This document shows, one piece after another, positions 1-6,852 of a DNA stretch of 7,084 nucleotides. Both the position numbers and the translations under genes were made by a program. Below the pieces are notes generated by a model. It saw nothing but the letters and a program-made list of their open reading frames with translations. It ran no database searches and was not told where the DNA came from. This stretch comes from Verrucomicrobiaceae bacterium UBA2429 (lineage in GTDB: Bacteria; Verrucomicrobiota; Verrucomicrobiia; Verrucomicrobiales; Verrucomicrobiaceae). Where the stretch lies: contig DDQZ01000113.1 in assembly GCA_002343505.1 (NCBI GenBank), forward strand, positions 1 to 7,084, read 5' to 3'. Each line of letters starts with the position of its first letter. Position 1 is the stretch's first letter.

Positions 1-721
1 GTTTTTTGTCATGCGGGTCTTCGTGTGGGCCGTTGAGGAGGGGCGCGGGGGGTGTGTGGTAATTTTTGAAGATGTAGATCTCGTCGACCACGGGCCAGCT
101 GGAGGGCACGGGCTGGGTGGCGGGGTGGGCGGGGTCGTGCAGGGTGGGCTGGACTTCGACCTGCTGCTTGTGGGTGAGGAATTCGCCGCCGAGCATGTCC
201 ACGTAGCCGCGGAAGGGATGGTAGGTGTCGCCGCCGGAGTGCATGGCGATGAAGGCTTTGCCGTCGCGGATGAGCTGGATGAAGCCGTCGCGGTCGGGGA
301 GCTGGAGGTCGCCGGTGGTGTTGGCGAAGACGAAGCCGTCGTAGGCGCGGAGCTTGTCGAGGCTCATGTGCGCGGCCATGTGGGCTTTGACGGTGTCGTT
401 CCAGGCGGCGCTGGCGGTGTTGAAGGCGGCGAGGGCGGTGCTGTAGGCCTCCTGGCGGGCCTTGAATTCGGCGTCGCTTTCCTTCGGCTTGCGCTCGGGG
501 GGGCGTCCGGGGCTTTTGGGCTGGCCGCCCTCGGGCTGGCGGACGAAATCCACGGTGTAGGTTTCGGAGGCGGCGCCGAGCTGGGCGAGGACTTTTTCGG
601 CGGTCTCGATGGAGGAGTGGCGGAAGCCGGTGGTGACGGTGACGACGAGGAGCTTCTTCGGCGCGGCGTGGGCGGCGGCGAGGGGGAGCAGGGCGGCGAG
701 GAGGATGAGGCGGCGGATCAT
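1..721 (-). CDS. Exported ThuA-like domain protein (3' end beyond window)
   Basis: The reading frame begins at an ATG at 721 and stays open for 240 codons to the left edge, so the C-terminus is missing. Residues 1-20 look like a Sec signal peptide: RR after the first two residues, a Leu/Ala core, and probable cleavage after AHA (residues 17-19) or the next Ala. The mature part matches the ThuA-like, class I glutamine-amidotransferase-like fold. It has a first strand and turn KLLVVTVTTGFRHSSI (23-38), a second strand YDGFVFANTTGD (127-138), a third strand with nucleophile-elbow-like turn FIAMHSGGDTYH (157-168), and the family-typical HPATQP...DEIYIFKNY stretch (199-221). ThuA family members are linked to sugar metabolism, and secreted versions are numerous in Planctomycetes and Verrucomicrobia, mostly without a proven reaction. 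Residues about 61-118 form a charged, Pro-rich then Ala-rich helical insertion that is unusually long for the family. The gene lies 72 bp downstream of the TPR-peptidase gene on the same strand, so co-transcription is possible. No Shine-Dalgarno sequence precedes the start. Confidence 0.85.
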   Translation of the reverse strand, partial: MIRRLILLAALLPLAAAHAAPKKLLVVTVTTGFRHSSIETAEKVLAQLGAASETYTVDFVRQPEGGQPKSPGRPPERKPKESDAEFKARQEAYSTALAAFNTASAAWNDTVKAHMAAHMSLDKLRAYDGFVFANTTGDLQLPDRDGFIQLIRDGKAFIAMHSGGDTYHPFRGYVDMLGGEFLTHKQQVEVQPTLHDPAHPATQPVPSSWPVVDEIYIFKNYHTPPAPLLNGPHEDPHDKK

Positions 722-793
722 GGGTGCGGGCTGGGTGTTAGCATGACGGCGGGCGGCGGCGGCTTCTTGCCTGCAAATGCGCGCGGCGGCGGG

Positions 794-3340
794 TTACGGC
801 CACTCTCTGAGCAGGGCGTGGCCTTCGCGGAAGCGGGGCGCGAGGGCGAGGCTCTCCAGGAGATGCCTCTTGGCCTGGGCGGCGTCGCTCTCACGCAGCA
901 GCAGGGCCAGGCGGTAGTGGCTGCGGGCGGCGCTGGCGGGGTCGAGAAGCAGGAGGCGCTGGAGGGCGTCGGCGGCGGTGTCGTTTTCTCCGAGGGCCTC
1001 GGCGGCGGCGGCGAGGGCGCGCTGGGGTGTGGTGAGGAAGGGGTTCAGGGCCATGGCGCGGGCGGCATTGAGGCGGACCTGCGGCCAGTCCCGCGCCTGC
1101 TCGTCGTGCTCGATGAGGCGCAGGAAGACGGGCATGGCGGAGGGTTCGCTGGCGGCGATGTGGCGCTGGACGGCGAGCTCGTCGTCGCGGCGGTCGAGCT
1201 TTTTGAGGAGGAAGGCCTTCATGGCGTGGCCGCCCTCGCCGCTGAAGTCCCCGGGCACGAGGCGGGCGAGCTCTTCGGCGAGGACGAGGGCCTCGGCCCA
1301 CTGCTCTTTGGCGGTGAGGTTTTTCAAGTCGAGGCGCAGGGCGTGGAGGTTGGCGGGGTGCTTTTCGCGGAAGGCGGCGAGGGAGGCGGGGTCGAGCGGG
1401 TTGAGCTGCTCGGGCTCCGGCTCGCTCCAGTCGGCGTCGGGGCCGTAGGCGCGGGCGAGGTTCTTGAGGTGGCGCTCGAAGTCCTTCTCCAGCTCCTCCA
1501 CCGGCCCGGTGTTCGCGGAGATGGCGTCGTTGATCTTTTTGCCGGAGGCGAGATCGCGCAGGATGCCGAGCAGCGCCTGGTGCCCGAAGCGGTCCACGAT
1601 GTGGTCCACGACGAGGCTGGACTGGAAGTAGGCGAAGGAGAGGTGATCGGGCGACTCGGGACTCATGAAGGCGCCGCTGAGCTGGCTGACGGGCGTGGCA
1701 TCCCCGTCATCGAGGATCATGCGGCGGAAGTCGGCGTTCATTTTCATGCCCCAGGAGGGGTCGCGCAGCGCCTCCTCATGCACGCTGACGCCCTCGCTGA
1801 GCCAGCGCGGCATTTTGTTTTGCGTGAGGGTGAGTGTGACGACGTGGCAGAACTCATGCCAGAGGGTGGACTCCCAGTTGTTGCGCCCGTGGGCCATGCT
1901 GCCGGGGCTGTTCATGGTGATGACGGTGCCGAAGCAGACGCCGAGCAGGCCCTGGCCGCCGAGGCTGCCGAAGGTGCGGATGGCGAAGTCCTGCTGGGCG
2001 TCGAAGAACTCGACAATGACGGGCCGCCGCAGCTCCAGGCCGTACTTCGCGCAGAGGGCGGCCTTTGCCTCGCGCAAGAGGGCCAGGGCGCGCTCGCCAT
2101 AGACGGGCCACTCGCGTTTGGGCATCTTGATGATGAAGTCTTCGAAGCTCTCGGTGGTGAAGCCGCGCATCTGCTGCTCGAGCCTGCCGACATTGTGCGC
2201 CTGCACGTTGTAGCCGTCCTGCTCGCGGATGGCGGCGGCCAGCTTCCACGCCTCGTCCTCCTCGCCGAGGCGGAGCAGGTCATGGCAGAGCTGCACCTTG
2301 GCCGGGAGATAATCCGGGTCCATCTCCAGGGCGCGGCGCTGGTGCGCGGAGCCTTCGGCAAAGCGGTAGGCGCGGGAAAGGATGCGGCCGATGGCGTGGT
2401 CCACGGCGGGGTTCTTGTCCCACAATTGCAGGCCGCCGGCGCGCGCGCTCTGGAACTTCTTTTCGTCAGCGGCGCTGAGCCGGGCGATGGCCGCGCGCAG
2501 TCCCCAGGCTTCGGGATGGTTCTCGCGCAGGTCGAGGACCTTCTGGATGGCGGCCTCGGCGTCGAGGAACTTCTCCGCGCGGATGAGGCTCTCGGCGCGC
2601 ATGAGGTGCGCCTCGGCGAGGACGGGGTTGATCTCCAGGGCGCGGGCGAGGTTCTCGCGCTCCTTCTCGCCGTCGCTGCCGGCAAAGGCGCGCGCCAGTC
2701 CGAGGCGGAGAGCCGCCGTCTCGCCATGCGCCTTGAGGCCGGCGCGGAAGACATCGGCGGCGCGTTTGGCGTCGTTTTTCTCCAGGGCCAGGTTCCCCTC
2801 GGCGAGCCAGGCGGCCTCCAGCTTCGGATCCTTCTTTTGCGCCACGGCGAAGTATTGCTGGATGACCTTTTGCGCGTCAGCGCCGAGCGCCAGCGCGGCC
2901 TGGCCGAGCGCCACCCACTCGGCGGCGGAGCGGTCCTTGGCGGGTTTGGCGCGCGCGGCGTCGTTGACGGCCTTGAGCGCCTCGTCAGCGATGTCGCGCC
3001 TGCCCAGGCGCAGGGCGTTGTCATGCTGGAGCATGAGCAGCTCCAGGTCTCCGGGGAAGGTCTTCACCGCGAGCTGCGCCTCGTCCCGCGCCTCGGTCTC
3101 GCGCCCCAGCAGCATGAGCGCTTTCAGGCGCATGACACGCCATTGGGGCGACTTCATGCCGCGCTGGATGGCGGCCTCGCAGACGCGCGAGCAGAGCTCG
3201 TATTCGCCCGTGCCGAGCAGCTCGTTCACCGGCCCCAGATTGCGATCCTCGAAGATCTGCTCCAGGTCCAGTTGCTGCGCGCGCAGGGCGGGGCAGGGGA
3301 GGCAGGTCGCAATGATGAACGTGGCGAGCAGGCGGTGCAT
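794..3340 (-). CDS. Exported TPR protein with embedded gluzincin (peptidase MA-like) metallopeptidase domain
   Basis: This gene encodes 848 residues, with ATG at 3340 and TAA at 796-794. Residues 1-21 (basic start, hydrophobic ATFIIATCLP core, then ALRA-QQ) look like a signal peptide and decide the start. Degenerate tetratricopeptide-like helical hairpins fill about 65-380, for example 174-207, 241-274 and 310-343, the last ending in ALEMDPD. A second TPR-like set lies at about 660-836. Between them, about 415-630 resembles a peptidase MA-like domain. It has HEFCH at 495-499, where H495 and H499 are predicted zinc ligands and E496 the catalytic base, followed by WLSEG at 513-517, where E516 is the predicted third ligand (gluzincin pattern). 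All key residues are intact, so it is probably an active zinc peptidase. The flanking TPRs would serve substrate or partner binding outside the cytoplasm. Its substrate is unknown. It diverges from the M16 peptidase gene across 117 bp and may be transcribed with the ThuA-like gene. The domain call is confident, the biological role is not. Confidence 0.87.
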   Translation of the reverse strand: MHRLLATFIIATCLPCPALRAQQLDLEQIFEDRNLGPVNELLGTGEYELCSRVCEAAIQRGMKSPQWRVMRLKALMLLGRETEARDEAQLAVKTFPGDLELLMLQHDNALRLGRRDIADEALKAVNDAARAKPAKDRSAAEWVALGQAALALGADAQKVIQQYFAVAQKKDPKLEAAWLAEGNLALEKNDAKRAADVFRAGLKAHGETAALRLGLARAFAGSDGEKERENLARALEINPVLAEAHLMRAESLIRAEKFLDAEAAIQKVLDLRENHPEAWGLRAAIARLSAADEKKFQSARAGGLQLWDKNPAVDHAIGRILSRAYRFAEGSAHQRRALEMDPDYLPAKVQLCHDLLRLGEEDEAWKLAAAIREQDGYNVQAHNVGRLEQQMRGFTTESFEDFIIKMPKREWPVYGERALALLREAKAALCAKYGLELRRPVIVEFFDAQQDFAIRTFGSLGGQGLLGVCFGTVITMNSPGSMAHGRNNWESTLWHEFCHVVTLTLTQNKMPRWLSEGVSVHEEALRDPSWGMKMNADFRRMILDDGDATPVSQLSGAFMSPESPDHLSFAYFQSSLVVDHIVDRFGHQALLGILRDLASGKKINDAISANTGPVEELEKDFERHLKNLARAYGPDADWSEPEPEQLNPLDPASLAAFREKHPANLHALRLDLKNLTAKEQWAEALVLAEELARLVPGDFSGEGGHAMKAFLLKKLDRRDDELAVQRHIAASEPSAMPVFLRLIEHDEQARDWPQVRLNAARAMALNPFLTTPQRALAAAAEALGENDTAADALQRLLLLDPASAARSHYRLALLLRESDAAQAKRHLLESLALAPRFREGHALLREWP

Positions 3341-3457
3341 GACACACACAACGCGCGCCGGGGGCGGATTCGAAAGGGGAAAATTCCTGTTTGCCGCGCG
3401 CCCCGCCCTGCGGCAGATGCGCCCGGCGCGCAAAACCGCCGCGCCATTCACGTTCGT
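3341..3457. promoter_or_regulatory. Divergent intergenic region with a 10-bp inverted repeat
   Basis: These 117 bp separate the two divergent start codons and should hold both promoters. A perfect 10-bp inverted repeat, GCGCGCCGGG (3353-3362) and CCCGGCGCGC (3422-3431), brackets the centre. Inside it lie an A+T-richer island with the dyad GGAA-AA-TTCC (3378-3387) and a smaller inverted repeat TGCCGC/GCGGCA (3392-3397 and 3410-3415). I could not find a convincing -35/-10 pair for either direction. No Shine-Dalgarno-like purine run precedes either ATG. The regulatory role is inferred from position. The GC-rich arms could pair by chance. Confidence 0.45.
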
Positions 3458-6286
3458 ATGCCTTCCACCATGCCTCGTCCGCACGCCCTCCTCTGCCTCC
3501 TCTCCCTCAGCCTTCTCACACCCGTCCTGCTGCGCGGCCAGTGGCCGCAGGACGGCAGCGATCTCAAAGCCGACCCGAAGGCCGTTTTCGGCACCCTTGA
3601 CAACGGCCTGCGCTACATCGTCCTGCCCAATGACGAGCCGCCCGGCCGCGCCAGCCTGCGCATTTACATGGATGCCGGCTCGCTCATGGAGGAGGACGAC
3701 CAGCAGGGCATGGCGCACTTCCTGGAGCACATGGCCTTCAACGGCTCGCGGAACTTCCCCGGCGGCGAGATGGTCGAGTACTTCCAGCGTCTCGGCATGG
3801 CCTTCGGCGCCGACACCAACGCCCACACCTCCTTCAAAGAGACCGTCTATATGCTCGAGCTGCCCAAGGTCGAGCCGAAGCTCGTCACGGAGGGCCTTCA
3901 GCTCTTCCGCGACTACCTTGACGGCATGAACCTCGACGCCGCCGAGATAGACCGCGAGCGCGGCATCATCCTCAGCGAAAAACTCAGCCGCGACTCCATC
4001 GAGTACCGCACCATGATCGCCGGCTACAAGTTCGCCCTGCCCGAGTCCCTGCTGCCCGAGCGCCTGCCCATCGGCATCGAGGAGACCCTCAAGACCATGC
4101 AGCGCCCGCGCTTCGTGGACTTCTATGAGAAATGGTACACGCCGAAGCGCGCGATGATCGTGGCCGTCGGCGACTTCAAAGACGTGCCCGCCGTCGAGGC
4201 CGAGATCCAGAAGCAGTTCGCAGACGCCAAGCCCCGCCGTGGTGACGCGCCCGACCCGCAGCTCGGCAAGATCAGCACCGGCCGCGGCCTCATCGCCAAG
4301 CTCCACACCGAGATGCAGGCCAAGTCCGTGGACATCTCCATCGAGAACCCGCGCCCCGCCAAAAACAAGCCCGACAGCGCCGCCGCCCGCCGGGAGAAAA
4401 TGGTGCGCGACCTCGCCGACGCCATGCTCAACCAGCGCTTCTCCAAGCTCGTCAAAGCCGAAGGCTCCCCCATCCTCGCCGGCGAGTCCTACAGCTACGA
4501 GTATCTCGAATTCGTCGAGGTCATCGGCGTCATGGCGCAGTGCGCCCCCGAGAACTGGCAGGCCGCCCTCACCCTCCTGGAGACCGAACTGCGCCGCGCC
4601 GTCGAGCACGGCTTCACCGACGCCGAGTTCGACGAGGCAAAGGCCGGCCTGCTCAAGAACGCGCAGCTCCGCGCCGCCCAGGCTGACACGCGCAAGTCGC
4701 GCGACCTCGCCAGCGGCATCGTCAGTGTCATGGCCGCCAAAAAGGTCTTCACACATCCCTCCGCGGATCTCGCGCGGGTGAAAGCGGCGGCGGAGTCGCT
4801 GACCAGGGAGGAGTGCCACCGCGCCTTTGTCGAGACCTGGAGCAGCCCGGACCGGCAGCTCTTTGTCGGCGGCAATCTCAAGCTCGAAGGCGATGCCGAA
4901 GCGCAGATCCTCGCCACTTACAAGGCCAGCCAGGAAAAGCCTGTGGAAGCCCCCGCGCAGGAGCAGACCGCCGCCTTCGCCTATGCCGATCCCGGCCCGC
5001 CCGGCAAAGTGGCGAGTGAAAAAGTGGACGCCGGGCTGGAGATCACCCAGGCCGTGCTCGCCAACAACGTCCGCGTCAACATCAAGCCCACCCCCTTTGA
5101 GAAAGGCAGCGTCCGCGTCACCCTCAACTTCGGCGGCGGCAAGCTCACCGCCCCTCTCGACAAGCCCGGACTCATCCCCTTCGCCAACAGCACCTTCATC
5201 GCCGGCGGCCTCGAGGCGCACAGCGCCGACGACCTCCGCCGCCTCTTCGCCAGCCGCACCGTCAGCACCGACTTCAGCGTCGGCGACGAAGCCTTCCTGC
5301 TCGCCGGACGCACCACGGCGGACGACCTCGAAGCCCAGCTCCAGCTCCTCGCCGCCTACCTCAAAGCGCCCGGCTACCGCGAGGAAGCCCGGCGCCAGTT
5401 CCAGAACAACCTCGAACCCATGTACGTCCAGCTCCGCCACACCGCCGAAGGCGTCATGAACGACAAAGTCGTCGCCTTCATCCACGGCGGCGACCCGCGT
5501 TTCACCTTCCCCGACATTGAGGAAATGCGGAAGCGCAGCCTCGCCGAGCTCAAAGCCTGGCTCACACCCGCCCTCACCCGCGACTGGCTCGAGGTCTCCA
5601 TCACCGGCGATGTCGAGGCCAAAGCCGCCCTCGACGCCGTCACCCGCACCCTCGGCGCCCTGCCCGCGCGCTCCGGCGAAAAGCCCGCTTATGAAAAAGA
5701 GCGCCAGATCGCCTTCCCCAAAGGCCCGCAGACGCGGGACTTCCCCTTCCAGACCGAGATCCCCAAAGCCATCTCCATCCTCTACTGGCAGACCGGCGAC
5801 ATGCGCGACATCCAGCGCACCCGCCGCCTCTCCATGCTCGCCTCCATCCTCGACGACCGCCTCCGCCTCAAAGTCCGCGAGGAGCTCGGCGAGACCTACA
5901 GCCCCGCCTGCTACCATGTGGCCAATGACACCTTCACCGGCTACGGCTACATGACCGCCATGATCGAGTGCAAGCCCGAGCAGGCCGCAGCCCTCGCCAA
6001 GCTCGTCACCGAGATCGCCGCCGGAGTCGCCGCCGGCCCCATCACCCCCGACGAGTTCGAGCGCGCGCAAAAGCCCCTCATGACCCAGATCGAGCAGATG
6101 CGCCGCGACAACCGTTACTGGTCCCAAAACGTCGTGCGCAACTGCCAGGAGCACCCCGAGCGTCTCGACTGGGCCGGCAGCATGATCAGCGACTTCGGCT
6201 CCGTCACCCTTGAGGAGTTGCAAAAGCTCGCCGCCACCTACCTCGGTGCCGGCCGCGCCGTCGCCGTCAAAATCCTGCCTGAGTAA
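3458..6286 (+). CDS. Exported M16 family zinc peptidase (pitrilysin-like, two-half single chain)
   Basis: This gene encodes 942 residues, ATG 3458 to TAA 6284-6286. An in-frame ATG at 3470 (Met5) is an equally plausible start. Residues 5-28 form a signal sequence (RPH, then a Leu-rich core to LLRGQ), so the enzyme acts in the periplasm or envelope. The N-terminal M16 domain (about 43-190) holds the inverted zinc motif HFLEH at 87-91. H87 and H91 bind zinc and E90 is the catalytic base. The third ligand is E174 in RERGIILSE, with the companion acidic residue E167 seven positions earlier, as in insulysin. M16_C-like regions follow at about 215-400, then a linker near 490-520, then the catalytically silent second half (about 525-930). 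This half carries the conserved substrate-binding pair R807 and Y814 in REELGETYSP. The length and layout fit bacterial M16B/PqqL-like enzymes, which degrade peptides held in a closed chamber. All catalytic residues are intact. It diverges from a second exported metallopeptidase gene, and the SnoaL-like gene follows 73 bp downstream. The substrate cannot be told from the sequence. Confidence 0.95.
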   Translation: MPSTMPRPHALLCLLSLSLLTPVLLRGQWPQDGSDLKADPKAVFGTLDNGLRYIVLPNDEPPGRASLRIYMDAGSLMEEDDQQGMAHFLEHMAFNGSRNFPGGEMVEYFQRLGMAFGADTNAHTSFKETVYMLELPKVEPKLVTEGLQLFRDYLDGMNLDAAEIDRERGIILSEKLSRDSIEYRTMIAGYKFALPESLLPERLPIGIEETLKTMQRPRFVDFYEKWYTPKRAMIVAVGDFKDVPAVEAEIQKQFADAKPRRGDAPDPQLGKISTGRGLIAKLHTEMQAKSVDISIENPRPAKNKPDSAAARREKMVRDLADAMLNQRFSKLVKAEGSPILAGESYSYEYLEFVEVIGVMAQCAPENWQAALTLLETELRRAVEHGFTDAEFDEAKAGLLKNAQLRAAQADTRKSRDLASGIVSVMAAKKVFTHPSADLARVKAAAESLTREECHRAFVETWSSPDRQLFVGGNLKLEGDAEAQILATYKASQEKPVEAPAQEQTAAFAYADPGPPGKVASEKVDAGLEITQAVLANNVRVNIKPTPFEKGSVRVTLNFGGGKLTAPLDKPGLIPFANSTFIAGGLEAHSADDLRRLFASRTVSTDFSVGDEAFLLAGRTTADDLEAQLQLLAAYLKAPGYREEARRQFQNNLEPMYVQLRHTAEGVMNDKVVAFIHGGDPRFTFPDIEEMRKRSLAELKAWLTPALTRDWLEVSITGDVEAKAALDAVTRTLGALPARSGEKPAYEKERQIAFPKGPQTRDFPFQTEIPKAISILYWQTGDMRDIQRTRRLSMLASILDDRLRLKVREELGETYSPACYHVANDTFTGYGYMTAMIECKPEQAAALAKLVTEIAAGVAAGPITPDEFERAQKPLMTQIEQMRRDNRYWSQNVVRNCQEHPERLDWAGSMISDFGSVTLEELQKLAATYLGAGRAVAVKILPE

Positions 6287-6342
6287 AGCGGGGCAACCTT
6301 ACCGCTTGCCCGATGATTCAAAAGCGCGCCCCGGACGGGCGC
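6286..6342 (+). terminator. Possible hairpin cluster after the M16 gene (weak)
   Basis: Two overlapping, mutually exclusive 6-bp stems directly follow the stop codon: AAGCGG/CCGCTT (6286-6291 with 6302-6307) and GGGCAA/TTGCCC (6291-6296 with 6306-6311). A third stem, GCGCCC/GGGCGC with a 5-base loop, spans 6326-6342. None is followed by a T-run, so this is not a standard intrinsic terminator. The stems could serve as a mRNA 3'-end stabiliser or partial terminator before the next gene. In DNA this GC-rich, chance pairing is quite possible. Confidence 0.25.
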
Positions 6343-6359
6343 ACCACCCCGCGCCCATC

Positions 6360-6767
6360 ATGCCTCACAGCTCAGCCGCCCTCATCGAAGCCGCCACTGC
6401 GGCGCTGTTCGAGCGCGGCGAGTTGGATGCCGTGGAGACGTATTTCTCCCCGGACTACCTCGTCCACCTCACTGGCGGGGAGCAAGTGCCCGGCCATGCC
6501 GGCTTGCGCTCCGTGCTCGCGCTCTACAAGCGCGCCTTCAGCGGCCTGCGCGCGGAGGTCGTCATCCTTGCGGCGGAGGGCGGGCGTGTCGCCTGGCAGC
6601 GCACCTTCCGCGCCGTGCATGAGGCAGCCTTCAAAGGCTTCCCCGCCAGCGGGCGGGAGCTGGTCTGGCGGGACATGGGCGCCAGCCTCATCCGTGGCGG
6701 CGTCATCGTCGAGGAATGGGTGCTCACCGACCTCGCCGAGCGCCTGCTCCTGGCCCGCAAAAGCTGA
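6360..6767 (+). CDS. SnoaL-like / ester cyclase family protein (NTF2-like fold)
   Basis: This gene encodes 135 residues, ATG 6360 to TGA 6765-6767. There is no signal peptide, so it is probably cytoplasmic. The sequence follows the SnoaL-like pattern: N-terminal helices (about 4-29), then FSPDYLVHLTG (29-39), PGHAGLRSVLALYKRAFSGL (44-63), a strand pair EVVILAAEGGRVAWQRTFRAVH (66-87 region), the FKGFPASGRELVWRDMG segment (91-107), and the closing strand and helix VEEWVLTDLAERLL (117-130). Known members include polyketide cyclases, and many are uncharacterised NTF2-like proteins. D124, H36 and H87 are candidate pocket residues, but none is proven. This start is chosen because the in-frame sequence further upstream is low-complexity and runs into the M16 gene. 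The gap to the M16 gene is 73 bp with no Shine-Dalgarno-like sequence, so co-transcription is possible but not shown. The last codons, reading ARKS then stop, are repeated 85 bp downstream. Confidence 0.85.
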   Translation: MPHSSAALIEAATAALFERGELDAVETYFSPDYLVHLTGGEQVPGHAGLRSVLALYKRAFSGLRAEVVILAAEGGRVAWQRTFRAVHEAAFKGFPASGRELVWRDMGASLIRGGVIVEEWVLTDLAERLLLARKS

Positions 6768-6777
6768 CCGGCCGCCG
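6743..6777 (+). repeat. 35-bp imperfect direct repeat, copy 1
   Basis: This copy covers the last codons and stop of the SnoaL-like gene plus 10 bases after it. It matches 6828-6862 at 33 of 35 positions, with differences at 6751 (T versus C) and 6755 (C versus G). The final 22 bases are identical. The offset is 85 bp, which is not a multiple of three, so the two copies are read in different frames relative to the gene. Confidence 0.85.
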
Positions 6778-6852
6778 ATGGCGACGGCATTGACCGCACT
6801 GACGGCATTGATCCTGCTGGCATTGACCCTGCTCCCGGCGCGCAAAAGCTGA
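6778..6852 (+). CDS. Possible 24-residue hydrophobic small ORF (doubtful)
   Basis: An ATG at 6778 opens 24 codons ending at TGA 6850-6852. The peptide begins MATALTALTALILLAL and ends LLPARKS. It has one uninterrupted hydrophobic stretch, long enough to cross a membrane, followed by a basic tail. The C-terminal ARKS matches that of the upstream SnoaL-like protein because both stops lie in the direct repeat. No Shine-Dalgarno sequence is visible. The hydrophobic part comes from a short tandem repeat rich in GCA-TTG-ACC-type codons, so it may be a by-product of repeat expansion and not a gene. Confidence 0.15.
   Translation: MATALTALTALILLALTLLPARKS
6783..6833 (+). repeat. Short degenerate tandem repeat, 18-bp unit
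   Basis: Three consecutive related units lie between the two copies of the 35-bp repeat: GACGGCATTGACCGCACT (6783-6800), GACGGCATTGATCCTGCT (6801-6818) and the shortened GGCATTGACCCTGCT (6819-6833). The shared core is GGCATTGA. The unit length is a multiple of three, so one reading frame shows a periodic Thr-Ala-Leu pattern. Slipped-strand duplication is the simplest origin. Confidence 0.75.

Noticed and set aside
3391..3419. TTGCCG plus CAGATG at 17-bp spacing as a sigma-70 promoter for the M16 gene
   Set aside because: The -10 candidate matches the consensus poorly, and similar weak pairs arise easily. It was not strong enough to annotate.
11..3457. Very large plus-strand open frame before the M16 gene, as a protein or N-terminal extension
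   Set aside because: It is the exact codon-mirror of the ThuA-like and TPR-peptidase genes, with low-complexity Gly/Glu/Ala/Val-rich product. The recognisable M16 protein starts with a signal peptide at 3458.
2382..3929. 515-codon plus-strand frame across the divergent region
   Set aside because: Its product is Ser/Ala/Arg-rich low complexity, and it overlaps better-supported genes with domains and catalytic motifs.
3341..6223. Minus-strand open frame extending the TPR protein across the M16 gene
   Set aside because: It is the codon-mirror of the M16 gene and has no recognisable domain. The TPR protein has its own signal peptide from the ATG at 3340.
6313..6852. Plus-strand frame overlapping the SnoaL-like gene as a separate 179-residue protein
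   Set aside because: It is an out-of-frame shadow rich in Ser/Ala/Pro/Arg with no domain. Only its last 24 codons are kept, as a doubtful small ORF.
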